Positions 10,633 to 22,588 are shown, counted from the first letter of the stretch. The stretch: 64,000 bases of DNA from Tuctoria greenei (GCA_036927565.1 JAYESD010000004.1:70988933-71052932); one strand, 5' to 3'. Notes: generated by a model not told the origin, from the letters alone. Numbers and translations: made by a program.

Positions 10633-10644
10633 TGGTATCAGAGC
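10633..10644 (+). promoter_or_regulatory. Cassandra primer binding site
   Basis: TGGTATCAGAGC, complementary to initiator tRNA-Met, lies 3 bases after the LTR end. Confidence 0.9.
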
Positions 10645-10832
10645 CGACCCTCGCGGTTTCACGGGTGCGTACGGGTCAGGGACGTGGGTACGTATGCATG
10701 ACGCGTGGGCCCTCTAGGAGGGACACGGTATGGTACGTATGCCAGTACTGAACGTATGGACGTGGCCAAGAGTGGACGTTCCTAGCTTGTGAGTTGACCA
10801 ACGATGATGTCGGTCTTCTAAGGGAGTTGGAT

Positions 10833-11114
10833 TGTGACATCCTGACTTATGACTTAATAGGATTGATAGAATAACTCAAACCATCAAGGTATACCTTCTT
10901 TTCCGGAAGCCCACCTGCAAAGAACTCCTACTTTAAGCATGCTTGGCCTGGAGCAATTTACGGATGGGTGACCGACAGGGAAGTCTTCTCAGGTGCGTGC
11001 GAGTGAGGACAAAATGCGCAGAAAAGACTAGTGTTGGTTTGTGGTGCTAGTCTCTAATCCTATAGAGCTTCCAGAAGTAATGACCGCAAGGCCCGTAGTA
11101 GCTAGGGTGTTACA
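10833..11114 (+). repeat. Cassandra LTR, copy 2
   Basis: 282 bp, TGTGACATC ... GGTGTTACA, about 90 percent like copy 1. It also has the 5S block (10925-10997), with the A box changed to TTTAAGCATGCTTGG and the C box intact. It is followed by AAATG, the start of another internal region, cut by Gypsy-A. Confidence 0.87.
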
Positions 11115-11224
11115 AAATGTTTGTAACACCCTCATTTTCATGCATACATCCCCACAAGTGTTTAACATTAAGTGGTATAAAATGGAACAAGAATAAAATG
11201 ATCAAAACAAGAAATTAAATCTGC

Positions 11225-11455
11225 CAGGGAACGGACTTGTCTGGCCCACAAACCCGAACTAGTCCGGTAATTCCCTTCTGGTCCGGGAAATTCAGTTCTT
11301 CAGGGCTACGGACTTGTCCAGCACATTGCACAGACTAGTCCGATTTAGCTCTTGATGTTCCCCGGACTAGTCCGGCAAATTAACCAGACTTTTACGATTT
11401 AGCCTTCGGACCACAACGGACTTTTGCGGCTGCCCATGCGGACTAGTCAGGCCTA
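11225..11455 (+). promoter_or_regulatory. Gypsy-A U3 palindrome array
   Basis: Repeated CGGACTAGTCCGG, CGGACTTGTC and decayed forms (TGGTCCGG, CAGACTAGTCCG) lie between the LTR start and the TATA box. The 3' LTR has the same array at 20054-20282, some units there being better preserved. Confidence 0.75.
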
Positions 11456-11632
11456 TTGAACTCAATTCGGATTCTTTTATTCTCCATGATTTTTTTTTAG
11501 GTAATTGCCTAATTTGGGCCCGAGGACTTTGTGCCCAACCCTACAGGAGCCGAGTTGGAACCCACCTCAGCCCCTACTCATCCCCCACCGAATTCTACTT
11601 GGAATTCACCCCAAACCCTAACTCTCCACCTC

Positions 11633-11640
11633 TATATATA
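11633..11640 (+). promoter_or_regulatory. Gypsy-A LTR TATA box
   Basis: TATATATA in the context CACCTCTATATATACAACC, just downstream of the palindrome array. Present at 20462-20469 in the 3' LTR. Confidence 0.75.
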
Positions 11641-12237
11641 CAACCCAATACCCCAAACCTCCCCACCCCGAATTGAAAACCCTTGATGCCACCTTTGCTT
11701 TGTTGTCGACGTCAAGAGGAGAGCTAAGAGAAAGGAGAAGGAGGAGAACTCGAAGGAGGATCAATCAAGACCAACATTCATTGACCATTGTCGTTCTTCA
11801 TTCAAGTTCTTCATCGACTCAACTCCATCAAGTCCTAATTGCCAAGATCCAAAGTCTCATGTCAAAACATTGATATTTGGATCTCTAAACACGTGGTATA
11901 CCCCCTACATTCAAGTTTTCATGGAACTTCAACCCCAATTCTCGCAGAGCAAGAAAACCCTAAAATCCAATTCTATCCAGGGCGGACTAGTCCAGCCTCT
12001 GAACCTAAACGGTGCTGAGTTAGTTTCAAATTGACTCAAATCAATTCTAAACTTGTTCAAACTTGTTGGAAACTATTGTAACTAGTTAGTAAACATTAAT
12101 AGCAACTCATTAACAAGTTTTACCTCACAATTGCATTAATCGTGCATATCATGGCATATTGGGTACTAAATGAGCATTTTTTTATTTAATCGTGTGTTTT
12201 GCATGTTTGTCACTCGAAATAGAAGGAGTTGTTGTAG

Positions 12238-12306
12238 AGAGTGCTTTCGAGGACCTGCGGAACCATAGTTTCAAAGTCTTTGATCCAAATCAAGCCCAAG
12301 AGAAAG
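12238..12306 (+). other. Putative 69-nt leader exon in Gypsy-A LTR
   Basis: Bounded by GTTGTAG at its 5' side and AAAG|GCAAGT (a GC-type donor) at its 3' side. It is 69 nt long here, in the 3' LTR (21050-21118), in Gypsy-C and in Gypsy-B. One frame is open in every copy and conserves A, DL, F, DPN and QE. Confidence 0.45.
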
Positions 12307-13771
12307 GCAAGTGTCCTTGGTCATATTGATCCCGTTTTAAATGTTTTGTTTGCAAAATTACATGCTTGTGCCGAAATTGATGAGAAAACCCAATTGTAGG
12401 AGTTCACTAGTGACCACCCTTGTCACTTGGACACTATGTAGAGAGTCGGAAAGAGAATTTTACATTTTTGCATCGCTATACTCAATTGGGTTGGAAATCC
12501 ACTACAATTGCTTAATTATGAACTAATGAACATATGAATGATGAGGATTGGTAATAATGAGCCTCTAGCAACATGGTGCCTAGGGATCTAAGCAAGATGG
12601 TTATGTGGAATGGGTTGGACTGTTTCGGTGGTTTTGCTTGCTTTAGATCTAAGGACCGGTTCGTGGAGCGACCATCTAGGATTTACAGTGCCACCACAAG
12701 GTCAAGTATGGGTGCGGCTTAGCTGACTAATTAGTGAATTGCCAGTGCTGTTTGGACCACTAAAAATGCTCAGGGAAGGGGTAGTCGGATTGGGTCTGTT
12801 GATGATTGGTGGGACTACCCTGGGATCCAAATGGCTCAAGAGGGTGCCCTTGGTTGAAGATGTGCTCGGTTGGAGACATTGCCACCGGTGAAACCTTAGT
12901 GTGGTTTAAATGGGCTAGTAATCACTTTGTAAAGGCTATTTTGTGATCTCTTGGCCACACACCTAAGGAAGTGTGAGACGGAATAATTGAGATTCCATAG
13001 TCTCGAAAGGTGATGAAATCACGAACTTGTGGGTAAAGCGGTACAACCTCTGCAGAGTGTGTCTAAAACTATCATGATAGTTGTGCTACCGGTCAATAGC
13101 AACCTGGACCCTCACATGATTAGAATTTGGACTTTAATATAGTTTAATGGCTGGAATTAAATCGAGAATCGATACTGGTTAATTAATTGGCTTTGGTATA
13201 TGGAATTGTTGAAATTGAGATAAATGAGCAGTTATGAGTTGATTATGGATTATTATTGCTAAAGTTGGTTATTTAAGTTGGAATTGAATATTATTTGGGT
13301 TATTTGGGAAGGACCTCACCTAATAATGATATAATGGCATTTTCAACTGTTTTGAATGTACATTTATGCAATTAGCCCATTTTATTAGCATGCCTTGTTT
13401 AAGCTACATGTCATAGTTTCCCACACTTGCTGAGTACGACATGTGCTCACCCTTGCTATTCCCCCACCAAATCCAGACGCAGGCAACCCAGTGGAGTACC
13501 AGGAGGATTTTGAGGAGTTCTAGGCGTGTGTTTTGCCATCAAACTTGCCTGTGGAGTTGAAGTCTTTAGTGTTTAGATTTTCCGCTGTAGTTTCATTAGA
13601 GTTTTAATCAAGACTATTTAGTTTGTAATAAGGTACTATTATTTGTATTATTATTCAAGACATGGTTATAATTTGTTTATCGTTTGTGAATCACTTGTGT
13701 ATGTGTGTTAAACATCTTGGGCACGCATATGCATAATGCTTGGTTCTTTTTCAGAACCGGGTGTCACAAAT

Positions 13772-13783
13772 TGGTATCAGGGT
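13772..13783 (+). promoter_or_regulatory. Gypsy-A primer binding site, degenerate
   Basis: TGGTATCAGGGT, the initiator tRNA-Met site with changes in its last bases, 3 bases inside the 5' LTR. No gene is seen from here to 14051. Confidence 0.75.
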
Positions 13784-14051
13784 TGTGTTTGGCCGTAGGA
13801 CGCATGCCTAGTTAGAATGGACACAACAAACCACTTGAAACTTCTTTCCTATTCAAAATTTGCCTGTTTTGCACTATTTGCCTCCACTAGCTATATAATG
13901 TGGGAAAAATCTGTGTTTTAGCTGCTGCTGCAATTCTTGCTGTTTTGCATCTCTTTGAGCAAATGCACATCCTCTCATCTAAATTTATGGCTGCTGCAAT
14001 TTCAGAACTGATATTTGTGCTTCCCTCTACTTTTCTTATGTTTTCTTGTAG

Positions 14052-15068
14052 ATGGCTCACACCAAGATGACATCCCGCAAGAGAGCTCGTTTGCCACCCC
14101 TTGGAAGCAAGCTTAGGCCTCACAAGGAGAAGGAAATGGAACCAGGCCAACAAGAGGAAGAAGTGAATTCTCCCACAAAAGAAGTTGAGCATGAACACGC
14201 CAACCCGACGGAGGAAGACCCTGAAATAGTGGAGTCCTATGATGATGATGAGGAAGAGGAAGACCCTGAGATGGTGGAACGCTACAATAGCGAGGAGGAG
14301 GAGGATGATATACATGAGAGGAATGAGGATGAAGCCCAAGATGAGGAGGAACCACAAGAGGAGGCACCTGAAGCTCACGGGAATGCATCACAGCCTAGTG
14401 AAGGCAAAAGGGAAGAAAAATGCTTAGTTTACCATGAAGCTCAAGAATTCCATTCCGATGGCACTGATGGAGGATTTGCAACCAGGCAATTGAAGGAGTT
14501 TCTTGATCTATGCAAGATGCACTCGGATTACTATGTCAAGAGGATTCCTCGCCATGGACGTGAAGAATGGAGGGTTCAAGTTATAGTTCTTGCCAGAGAT
14601 GAGGTGGTCACCCGACAGTTTGCATCCACATGGAGAGCCACCAGGGAGCAAGCTATTGATGATGTCGCTTGGGATGCACTTACTAGATTGTGCCACATCT
14701 ATCGGGAGCAGATTGGAGGAACTAGCTTTGCACTGCACCCGCAACGCAAGAAGGGGACAAGGGAGATATTAAGGCCTCAGGATGGAGCTCAAGTCAGTTC
14801 TTGCTCTATTTACAGATCTCAGGAGGTATTGGCGAATTTGGGAAATCGCTATGCTGATGCTATAGAAGAGATCCGTTACCTCCGTAAGAAGTTGTTCGTA
14901 ATGGAGAAGCAAGAGGAAGTTCGTGCTACCGTGGAGGTCAATGGTGTAGCAACCTCTCCAGCACCTACATGGATGGCCAACTCACCCTGGTGTGCGCCCA
15001 TGTATGCTTCGCCACAGCCGTCGCCTTCACCACCTCACGCCCAGGACAGCCACATATCACATAATTAA
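14052..15068 (+). CDS. ORF0 of Gypsy-A, before gag; possible dsRNA-binding-like domain
   Basis: This open frame of 338 residues is intact although the gag-pol after it has many stops. Residues 1-30 are basic (SRKRARLPP). Residues 33-105 are very acidic. Residues 146-220 form a compact domain whose predicted order is helix (ATRQLKEFLDL), three strands (YYVKRIPR, EWRVQVIVL, VVTRQFAS), then helix (ATREQAIDDVAWDALTRL). That order and the A-W/A-L ending are those of a double-stranded-RNA-binding motif, but the lysines that grip RNA in classic motifs are absent. Residues 258-290 look like a coiled coil; the tail is proline/serine-rich. The ATG directly follows a pyrimidine run ending in TAG (a splice-acceptor context), as gag ATGs do in Gypsy-B and C, which lack this ORF. 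I recall similar unnamed proteins before gag in grass gypsy elements. Function unknown. Confidence 0.65.
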   Translation: MAHTKMTSRKRARLPPLGSKLRPHKEKEMEPGQQEEEVNSPTKEVEHEHANPTEEDPEIVESYDDDEEEEDPEMVERYNSEEEEDDIHERNEDEAQDEEEPQEEAPEAHGNASQPSEGKREEKCLVYHEAQEFHSDGTDGGFATRQLKEFLDLCKMHSDYYVKRIPRHGREEWRVQVIVLARDEVVTRQFASTWRATREQAIDDVAWDALTRLCHIYREQIGGTSFALHPQRKKGTREILRPQDGAQVSSCSIYRSQEVLANLGNRYADAIEEIRYLRKKLFVMEKQEEVRATVEVNGVATSPAPTWMANSPWCAPMYASPQPSPSPPHAQDSHISHN

Positions 15069-15369
15069 GTCTAGGTATCCTATTTAGATGTTATAAAAAG
15101 AGTTTAGATCGTCTTAGTCATGTTTAGTGTGGTGTGCTAAATTTTCTTGGTGTGCTTGTGCTTGTGTGCTTTGTGCGAATTGTTGGACGATTAGCATTTT
15201 GTCCACATCCGCACGTAGTAGAGAGTTGTGGGATCCTTGTCTGCATCCTCTAATAGGGTTATTAGTATTAATAAAGGAGTTGTTAGTTACATATACCTTG
15301 ATGCATATAGTTGGGGCGTTTCTTTTCAAATTCTAAATTCTTCCATCTCTACTATTCTTTCACCAATAG
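15069..15369 (+). other. Spacer between Gypsy-A ORF0 and gag
   Basis: No coding frame. It ends in CTTTCACCAATAG directly before the gag ATG, again an acceptor-like context. A similar stretch (TTGATGCATATAGTTGG) precedes gag in Gypsy-C near 41430. Confidence 0.5.
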
Positions 15370-18300
15370 ATGTCGAGGACTCGTAACCAGAGGAATGCCA
15401 ATGGTGAGGAGGAGAGCAATGAAGCACCTCAGAACAACCAGGGACCCCAGGGAGCTATCAATCTTGAGCAGCTATCGGCTATGCAGAACCAGCTCATGCA
15501 GACCATGATACAGACAATGGGACAGCAGCAAGCTGGCAACAACAATCAGCCTCATATGCCGCTACCACCGCCACCCCCGCCACATCACAACCATTTGGGA
15601 GTGTTTATGAGGACCATGCCGCCTACCTTTTCTCAAGCCATAGATCCAATGGAAGTTGATGACTGGCTAAAGTATGTTGAGAAGAAACTTGCTATTGTCT
15701 AGTGCAGCGACAGAGAGAAGGTTCTTTTTGCCTCACACCAGTTGATGGGGGCTGCTGCGGGCTGGTGGGAATCTTTATGCAATGCCCATGAAAATTAAGA
15801 GAGAATCGCCTGGGCTAAATTCAAGGAGAAGTTCCGTTCTCACTATGTGCTAGAGGGAGTTATGATACTAAGAAGACAAGAATTTGAAAACCTCAGGCAA
15901 GGAAGGATGGGTGCGAGTGAATACCTTAATAAATTCACTCAACTATCAAGATATGATCCAGAAGACATCAGCACTGATAGCAGGAAGCAATATCTGTTCA
16001 TGAGGGGGGTGAACAACGATTCAGGTTCAATTGCTCAATGTTGACTATGCAAACTTCCAGAAGTTGGTTGACAAGGCTATTGCGGTTGAGAACAAGATTT
16101 GGGACATGGAGCTAGACCACAAGAGGAAGATGCCATATCAGAGACAGCCGCAAGGAAGCAATGCTCGCCCTCGCTATGCGCCACCTGCTGCATCCTATTA
16201 CAACCCATCTACTGTTGCATACTGCCCTGCCTATCCACCACGACCGCAATAGCCAATGCAGCCGCGCCCACCAATGCAAGCACCTCGCTTACTTATGCAG
16301 CTTGCGCCACGCCCAAATATGTCTACTTATGCTCAGAACCAGCCCCGCCCTAATTTTGCTGGCGCCACTGGTGGAAAGACTTGATATGCTTGTGGTCAGA
16401 CAGGACATTTTGCTAATTCATGCCCAAGATCAGGTCAGGGTCAGATGAACAATGTTCCAAGGCAGAATCCAAGCCCAATGGAGGAGCAACTCAAGGCAAC
16501 CGTGGACCACAACATTTCGCTTGTGGCAAGGTGAACCATGTAACCGTGGAAGGGGCTCAGCAAGATCAGGATGTCGTGATTGGCATGTTTCTTGCCAACT
16601 CCAACCCCGCGACTATATTATTTGATTCTGGAGCATCGCATTCATTCATCTCATCAAAGTATGTTGCAAAGCATAGCATGCCCATATCATACCTGAAGTT
16701 TACTTTATTGGTTAAATCTCTTGGAGGATAGATGAGGACAAATATAGCATGTCCAAAAGTAAGTATTTCCATAAGGGGGGTAGAATTTGTTGCCAACCTC
16801 ATAGTACTGAATTCTCAAGGCTTGGACATCATACTTGGAATGGATTGGCTAAGGAAGCATAACAGAGTAATTCATTGTGCTACTCGGAGAGTTCAATTGA
16901 CAAATGGGGAAGGAGTTAGCATAGAGTTCAAAGCGGTTCAGCTGACGACCGAGAAGGCAATGGTGAATCATGCAGAAGGAGTAACTTTGGAAGAGATCCC
17001 GATTGTACAGGAATACCCAGACGTGTTTCTTGAAGAATTGATAGGTATGCCACGTGATCATGACATCGAGTTCGTCATTGACTTAATACCTGGAACTGCA
17101 CCTATAGCAAAGAGGTCATATAGGATGCCTCCTAAGGAATTAGCAGAGCTCAAGAAATAGATTCAAGAGCAGCTAGAAAATGGTTTTATATGCTCAAGCT
17201 CGTTGCCATGGGGAGCCCCAATGCTTTTCGTAGATAAGAAGGATTGATCCCGAAGAATGTGTGTAGATTACCGGTCTCTCAACGAGGTTACAATCAAGAA
17301 TAAGTATACATTGCCCCGCATTGAAGATCTGTTCGACTAGATGAAGGGAGCTAGAATCTTCTCTAAGATTGATCTTCGGTCAGGATATTCCCAAATGAAG
17401 ATTAGACCGTCATTAGACCGTCACACATACCCAAGACAGCTTTCAGGACACGGTATGGATCATATGAGTACACGTTCATGTCATTTGGATTGACTAATGC
17501 ACCTACATACTTCATGTACCTCACGAATTAGGTCTTCATGGAGTATTTGGATAAATTTGTGGTAGTGTTCATTGATGACATCATGATCTACTGGAAGAGT
17601 GAGGAGGAGCACGAAGAGCATTTAAGGCTGGCATTGCAAAATTTGAGAGAGCATCAGTTGAATGTCAAGTTCAACAAGTGCCAATTCTGGCTGAGGGAGA
17701 TATCATTCCTAGGTCATATCATATCTGGCGGAGGAGTGTCAGTTGACCCAGGGAATGTTAGAGATGTGCTTAAGTGGGAACCGCCGCAAAATGTGAAGGA
17801 AATAAGGAGTTTTCTTGGAATAACTAGGTATTACCATCGGTTCATCAAGGACTTTTCCAAGATAGCAAAACCCATGACTGAGTTGTTAATGAAGGAGAAG
17901 CCTTTCAAGTGGACTCAAGCCTGTCAGGACAGTTTCGAGGAGCTAAAGAAAAGATTGACAACAACACCTGTGTTGGTATTGCTAGATGTGAGCAAGAGTT
18001 TTGACATTTATTGTGATGCTTCGAGGCAAGGACTTGGATGTGTGCTCATGCAAGAAGGTCAAGTGGTTGCATACGCATCCAGGCAATTAAAGAGACATGA
18101 GTAGAATTATCCGACGCATGATCTTGAACTCGCAGTCGTAGTGCATGCGTTGAAGATTTGGAGACATTACGTTATTGGTCATAGGTGTGAGATTTATACA
18201 GATCATGACAGTCTCAAGTACATATTCACGCAGGCGGATCTGAATTTGAGACAACAAATATGGTTGGAACTCATTAAGGATTATGATGTGGGAATCAACT

Positions 18301-20091
18301 ATCATCTAGGGAAAGCCAATGTAGTGGCTGATGCTTTGAGTAGAAAGGGAGCGAGCCACCAGCTTACCATTCGGGAGTTGCCACCCGAGCTATGCAAGGT
18401 TCGAACGATTGAATCTTGGATTTGTGAATGAGATGGGAGCAATGGAAGTGAACCCAACCCTGGAACAAGAAATTCGAGAGGCATAGACAAAAGACGAGGA
18501 AATCCAGGAAATCAAGGGAAGGACCCAAGAAGGGAGAGAATTTAGATTTGATGAAGATGAACAAGGTACTTTATGGCTTGGAAAATGGATTGTTGTGCCT
18601 AATGGTAAGAGACTCCGACAGTTGATATTAAAGGAGGCACATGACTTGCTTTACTCTATCCATCCCGGTTGTACAAAGATGTACAAGGACCTGAAGACGT
18701 GCTATTGGTGGGATGGTATGAAAAGGGACATAGCTGAGTATGTAGCCCAATGTGATGTATGTCAACGAGTTAAGGCTGAACATCAAAGGCCCACTAGATT
18801 GTTGCAACCAATGAAAATTCCAAAATTGAAGTGGGAAGAGGTTGGTATGGATTTCATAGTTGGATTACCTCGATTCCATTTTTGGTATGACTCCATATGG
18901 GTTATTGTAGATCGGTTGACCAAATCAGATCATTTTATTCCTGTCAAGACAACTTACAGTAGAGCGAAGCTAGCAGAGTTGTATATGGGAAGAATAGTGT
19001 GTTTACACAGAGTGCCCAAGAAAATATTGTCTGATAGGGGTTCTCAATTTATCTCGAGGTTCTGGCAAAAGCTACACGAATCAATGGGGACTCAATTGAT
19101 TTTCAGTTCTGCATATCACCCTCAAACGGATGGACAGACCGAGAGAACAAATCAGATTTTGGAAGACATGCTAAGAGCTTGTGCGCTAAAGTATGGAGGA
19201 AGTTGGGAAAAAATTTTTCCATATGATGAATTTTCCTATAATAAGAGTTATCAAGCAAGCTTGAAAATGTCGCATTATGAAGAATTGTATAGGAGAAGGT
19301 GTAGTACACCCTTGTTTTGGAATGAGACAGGGGAAAACCAAGTATTTGGACCTGATGTGACACAAGATGTCGAGAAGCAAGTTCAAACCATCCACGAGAA
19401 CTTAAGGGCCGCTCAGTCAAGACAGAAGGGTTGTGCGGACAATCGACGAAGAAGCTTGTCTTTTGTTGTGGGAGACCTCGTATATCTCAAAGTGTCACAT
19501 ATGCGAGGTCACAAGCGATTTAACATCAAAGGCAAGTTAGCACCTCACTATATTGGGCCATTCAAGATTTTGGATAAACGAGGAGAAGTAGCATATAAAC
19601 TGGAGATGTCTGCACACCTTTTTGAGGTACATGACGTATTTCATGTCTCTCAGCTCAAGAAGTGCTTGAGGGTACCAGAAGAGCAAATATCGATGGAAGA
19701 ATTGGAGCTTGAGGAAGATTTTACCTATGCTGAGCAACCTGTTAAAATTTTGGACACCAAGGAGAGGGTCACAAGAAACAAGGTGATTCGATGGTGCAAG
19801 GTGCAATGGAAACATCATAAAGAATCAGAAGCAACTTGGGAGCGAGAAGAGGATATCAACAAATATTTTTCCTATCTCTTTCCTTCCGCATCGAATCTCG
19901 AGGGCGAGATTCATTTTAAGGGGGGTAGGTTTGTAACACCCTCATTTTCATGTATAATACATTGCATACATCCCCACTCGTGTTTAACATTAAGTGGTAT
20001 AAAATGGAATAAGATTAAAATTAATTTAGGTCAAAACAAGAAATTAAATCTGCCAGGGAACGGACTTGTCCGGCCCACAAACCCGGACTAG
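15370..20091 (+). pseudogene. Gypsy-A gag-pol polyprotein with chromodomain, about a dozen stops or shifts
   Basis: Gag begins MSRTRNQRN, has the Retrotrans_gag core (RQEFENLRQGRMGASEYLNKF) and a zinc knuckle whose first cysteine codon became TGA (near 16382). Protease has DSGASHSF at about 16627. RT has VDYRSLNEV and FIDDIMIYW, RNase H has IYCDASRQGLG, and integrase has the HHCC finger (H...C-DVC near 18750) and core. A chromodomain (VIRWCKVQWKHH ... ATWERE) ends it near 19850. Stops lie at about 15702, 15797, 16250, 16382, 16729, 17158, 17247, 17337, 17529, 18101 and 18484. Most replace glutamine codons of the sister element. The last frame continues through the polypurine tract and 160 bases into the 3' LTR. 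Confidence 0.92.
19916..19931 (+). promoter_or_regulatory. Gypsy-A polypurine tract
   Basis: AAGGGGGGTAGGTT ends where the 3' LTR (TGTAACACC) begins. Gypsy-C has the same tract before 46024. Confidence 0.85.
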
Positions 20092-22588
20092 TCCGGTAAT
20101 TCCCTTCTAGTCCAGGAAATTCAGTTCTTCAGGGCTACGGACTTGTCTGGCACATTGCACGGACTAGTCTGATTTAGCTCCTGATGTTCCCCGGACCGGT
20201 CCGGCAAATTAACCAGACTTGTCCGATTTCGCCTCTGGACCACAACGGACTTGTCTGGCCGCCCATGCGGACTAGTTCCGCCTACTGAACTCAATTCAGA
20301 TTCTTTTATTCTCCACAATTTGTTTTTGGGTAATTGCATAATTTGGGCCCAAGGACTTCGTGCCCAACCCTAGAGGAGCCCAATTCGAACCCACCTCGGC
20401 CCCTACTCGTCCCCCACCGAATTTTACTTGGAATTCACCCCAAACCCTAACTCCCCACCTCTATATATACAACCCAATACCCCACACCTCCCCACCCCAA
20501 ATTGAAAACCCTTGCTGCCACCTTTGCTTTGTTGCCGACGTCAAGAGGAGAGCAAAGAGCAAGGAGAAGGAGGAGAAGTTGAAGGAGGATCAATCAAGAC
20601 CAACATTCATTGACCATTGTCGTTCTTCATTCAAGTTCTTCATCGACTCAACTCCATCAAGCCCTAATTGCCAAGATCCAATGTCTCACATCAAAACATT
20701 GATCTTTGGATCTCTAAACACGTGGTATACCCTCTACATTCAAGTTTTCATGCAACTTCAACCCCAATTCTTGCAGATCAAAAAAACCCTAAAATCCAAT
20801 TATTTCCCAGGGCGGACTAGTCCAGCCTCTGATGTTGAACTGCGCTGAGTTAGTTTTAAATTGACTCGAATCGATTCCAAACTTGTTGGAAACTATTGTA
20901 ACTCGTTAGTAAACATTAATAGCAACTCATTAACAAGTTTTACCTCAAAATTGCATTAATCATGCATACATGGCATATTGTGTACTAAAGGAGCATTTTT
21001 TTATTTAATTGTGTGTTTTGCATGTTTGTCGCTCTAGGAGTTGTCATAGAGAGTGCTTTTGAGGACCTGCAGAACAAGAGTTTCGAAGTCTTTGATCCAA
21101 ATCAAGCCCAAGAGCAAGGCAAGTGTCCTTGATCATATTGATCCTGTTTTAAATGTTTTGTTTGCGAAATTGCATGTTTGTGTTGAAATTGATGGGAAAA
21201 CCCAATTGTAGGAGTTCACTTGTTTTGTATGACCATCCTTGTCGCTTGAACACTATGTAGAGAGTCGGGAAGGGTATTTTTACATTTTTGCATCGCTATA
21301 CTCAATTGGTTTGGAAATCCACTACAATTGCTTAATTATGAACTAATGAACATATGAATGATAAGGATTGGTAATAATGACCCTGTAGCAACATGGTGCC
21401 TAGGGATCTAAGCAAGATGGTTATGTGGAATGGGTTGGACTGTTTCAGTGGTTTTGCTTGCTTTAGATCTAAGGACATGTTTGTGCAGCGACCATCTAGG
21501 ATTTATAGTGCCACCACAAGGCCAAGTATGGGTGCGACTTAGCTGACTAATTAGTAAATTGCCAGTGTTGTTTGGACCACTAAGAATGCTTGGGGAAGGG
21601 GTAGCGGATTGGGGCTGTTGATGATTGGTGGGACTACCCTGGGATCTGAATGGCTCAAGAGGGGGCCCTTGGTTGAAGATGTGCTCAGTTGGAGACATCG
21701 CCACCGGTGAATCCTCAGTGGGGTCTAAATGGACTAGTAATCACTTTGTAAAGGCTATTTTGTGATCTCTTGGCCACACACCTAAGGATGTGTGAGACGG
21801 CATAATTGAGATTCCATAGTTATTGAAAGGTGATGAAATCACGAACTTGTGGGTAAAGCGGTACAACCTCTGCAGAGTGAGTCTAAAACTATGATGATAG
21901 CCGTGCTACCAGTCAATAGCGACCTAGACCCTCACATGATTGGAATTCGGACTTTAATATGGTTTAATGGTTGGAATTGAATCAGGAATCAGTACTGCTT
22001 AATTAATTGACTTTGTTATATGGAATTGTTGAAATTGAGATAAATGAGCAGTTATGAGTTGATTATGGATTATTATTGCTAAAGTTGGTTATTTATGTTG
22101 GAATTGATGATTATTTGGGTTATTTGGGAAGGACCTCACCTAATAATGGTATAATGGCATTTTCAACTGTTTTGAATGTACTTTTACACAATTAGCCCAT
22201 TTTATAATCATTTCTTGTTTAAGCTACATGTCATACTTTCTCACACTTGCTGAGTACGACATGTGCTCACCCTTGTTATTCCCCCACCAAATCCAGACGC
22301 AGGCAACCCGGTGGAGTACCAAGAGGATTTTGAGGAGTTCTGGGCGTGTGTTCTGCTGTCAAACTTGCTTGTGGAGTTGAAGTCTTTAGTGTTTAGTTTT
22401 TCCCCTACAGTTTCATTAGAGTTGTCATCAAGACTATTTGGTTTGTAATAAGGTACTATTATTAGTATTATTATTCGAGACATGGTTATAATCTGTTTAT
22501 CGTTTGTGAATCACTTGTGTATGTGTGTTAAACATCGTGGGCACACATATGCATTATGCTTGGTTCTTTTTCGAAACCGGGTGTCACA
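19932..22588 (+). repeat. Gypsy-A 3' LTR (2657 bp)
   Basis: TGTAACACC ... GGTGTCACA, like 11122-13768 with several percent divergence and small indels. It ends against Copia-C pol DNA. No gene is seen in it. Confidence 0.92.

Larger units (their letters stand above)
10305..11121 (+). mobile_element. Cassandra TRIM, tandem fragment with 5S rRNA-derived LTRs
   Basis: Two LTR copies (10352-10629 and 10833-11114) flank a 203-base internal region that starts with an initiator tRNA-Met primer site. Each LTR contains sequence derived from the 5S rRNA gene, which defines Cassandra. The 47 bases before the first LTR (10305-10351) repeat the end of the internal region (10789-10832). The bases after the second LTR (AAATG) repeat the start of the internal region. 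The array was therefore internal-LTR-internal-LTR-internal before Copia-A and Gypsy-A broke it. No coding capacity, as expected for a TRIM. Confidence 0.88.
11122..13768 (+). repeat. Gypsy-A 5' LTR (2647 bp)
   Basis: The palindrome array is at 11225-11455 and the TATA box (TATATATA) at 11633-11640. Possible leader splice sites follow: donor GTATACC near 11895, acceptor at 12236-12237, a 69-nt exon 12238-12306, and a GCAAGT donor at 12307. The rest has no coding frame. Confidence 0.92.
11122..22588 (+). mobile_element. Gypsy-A: chromodomain Ty3/gypsy (Tekay-like) retrotransposon, decayed
   Basis: It has two 2.65-kb LTRs (TGTAACACC ... GGTGTCACA), a primer site, a separate ORF, then gag-protease-RT-RNase H-integrase-chromodomain and a polypurine tract. 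Integrase after RNase H and a terminal chromodomain place it among chromoviruses, most like the Tekay/Del group. The flanks are Cassandra on the left (ATGTT) and Copia-C pol on the right (TTACT). They differ, so there is no target duplication. Many stops make it inactive. Confidence 0.92.
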
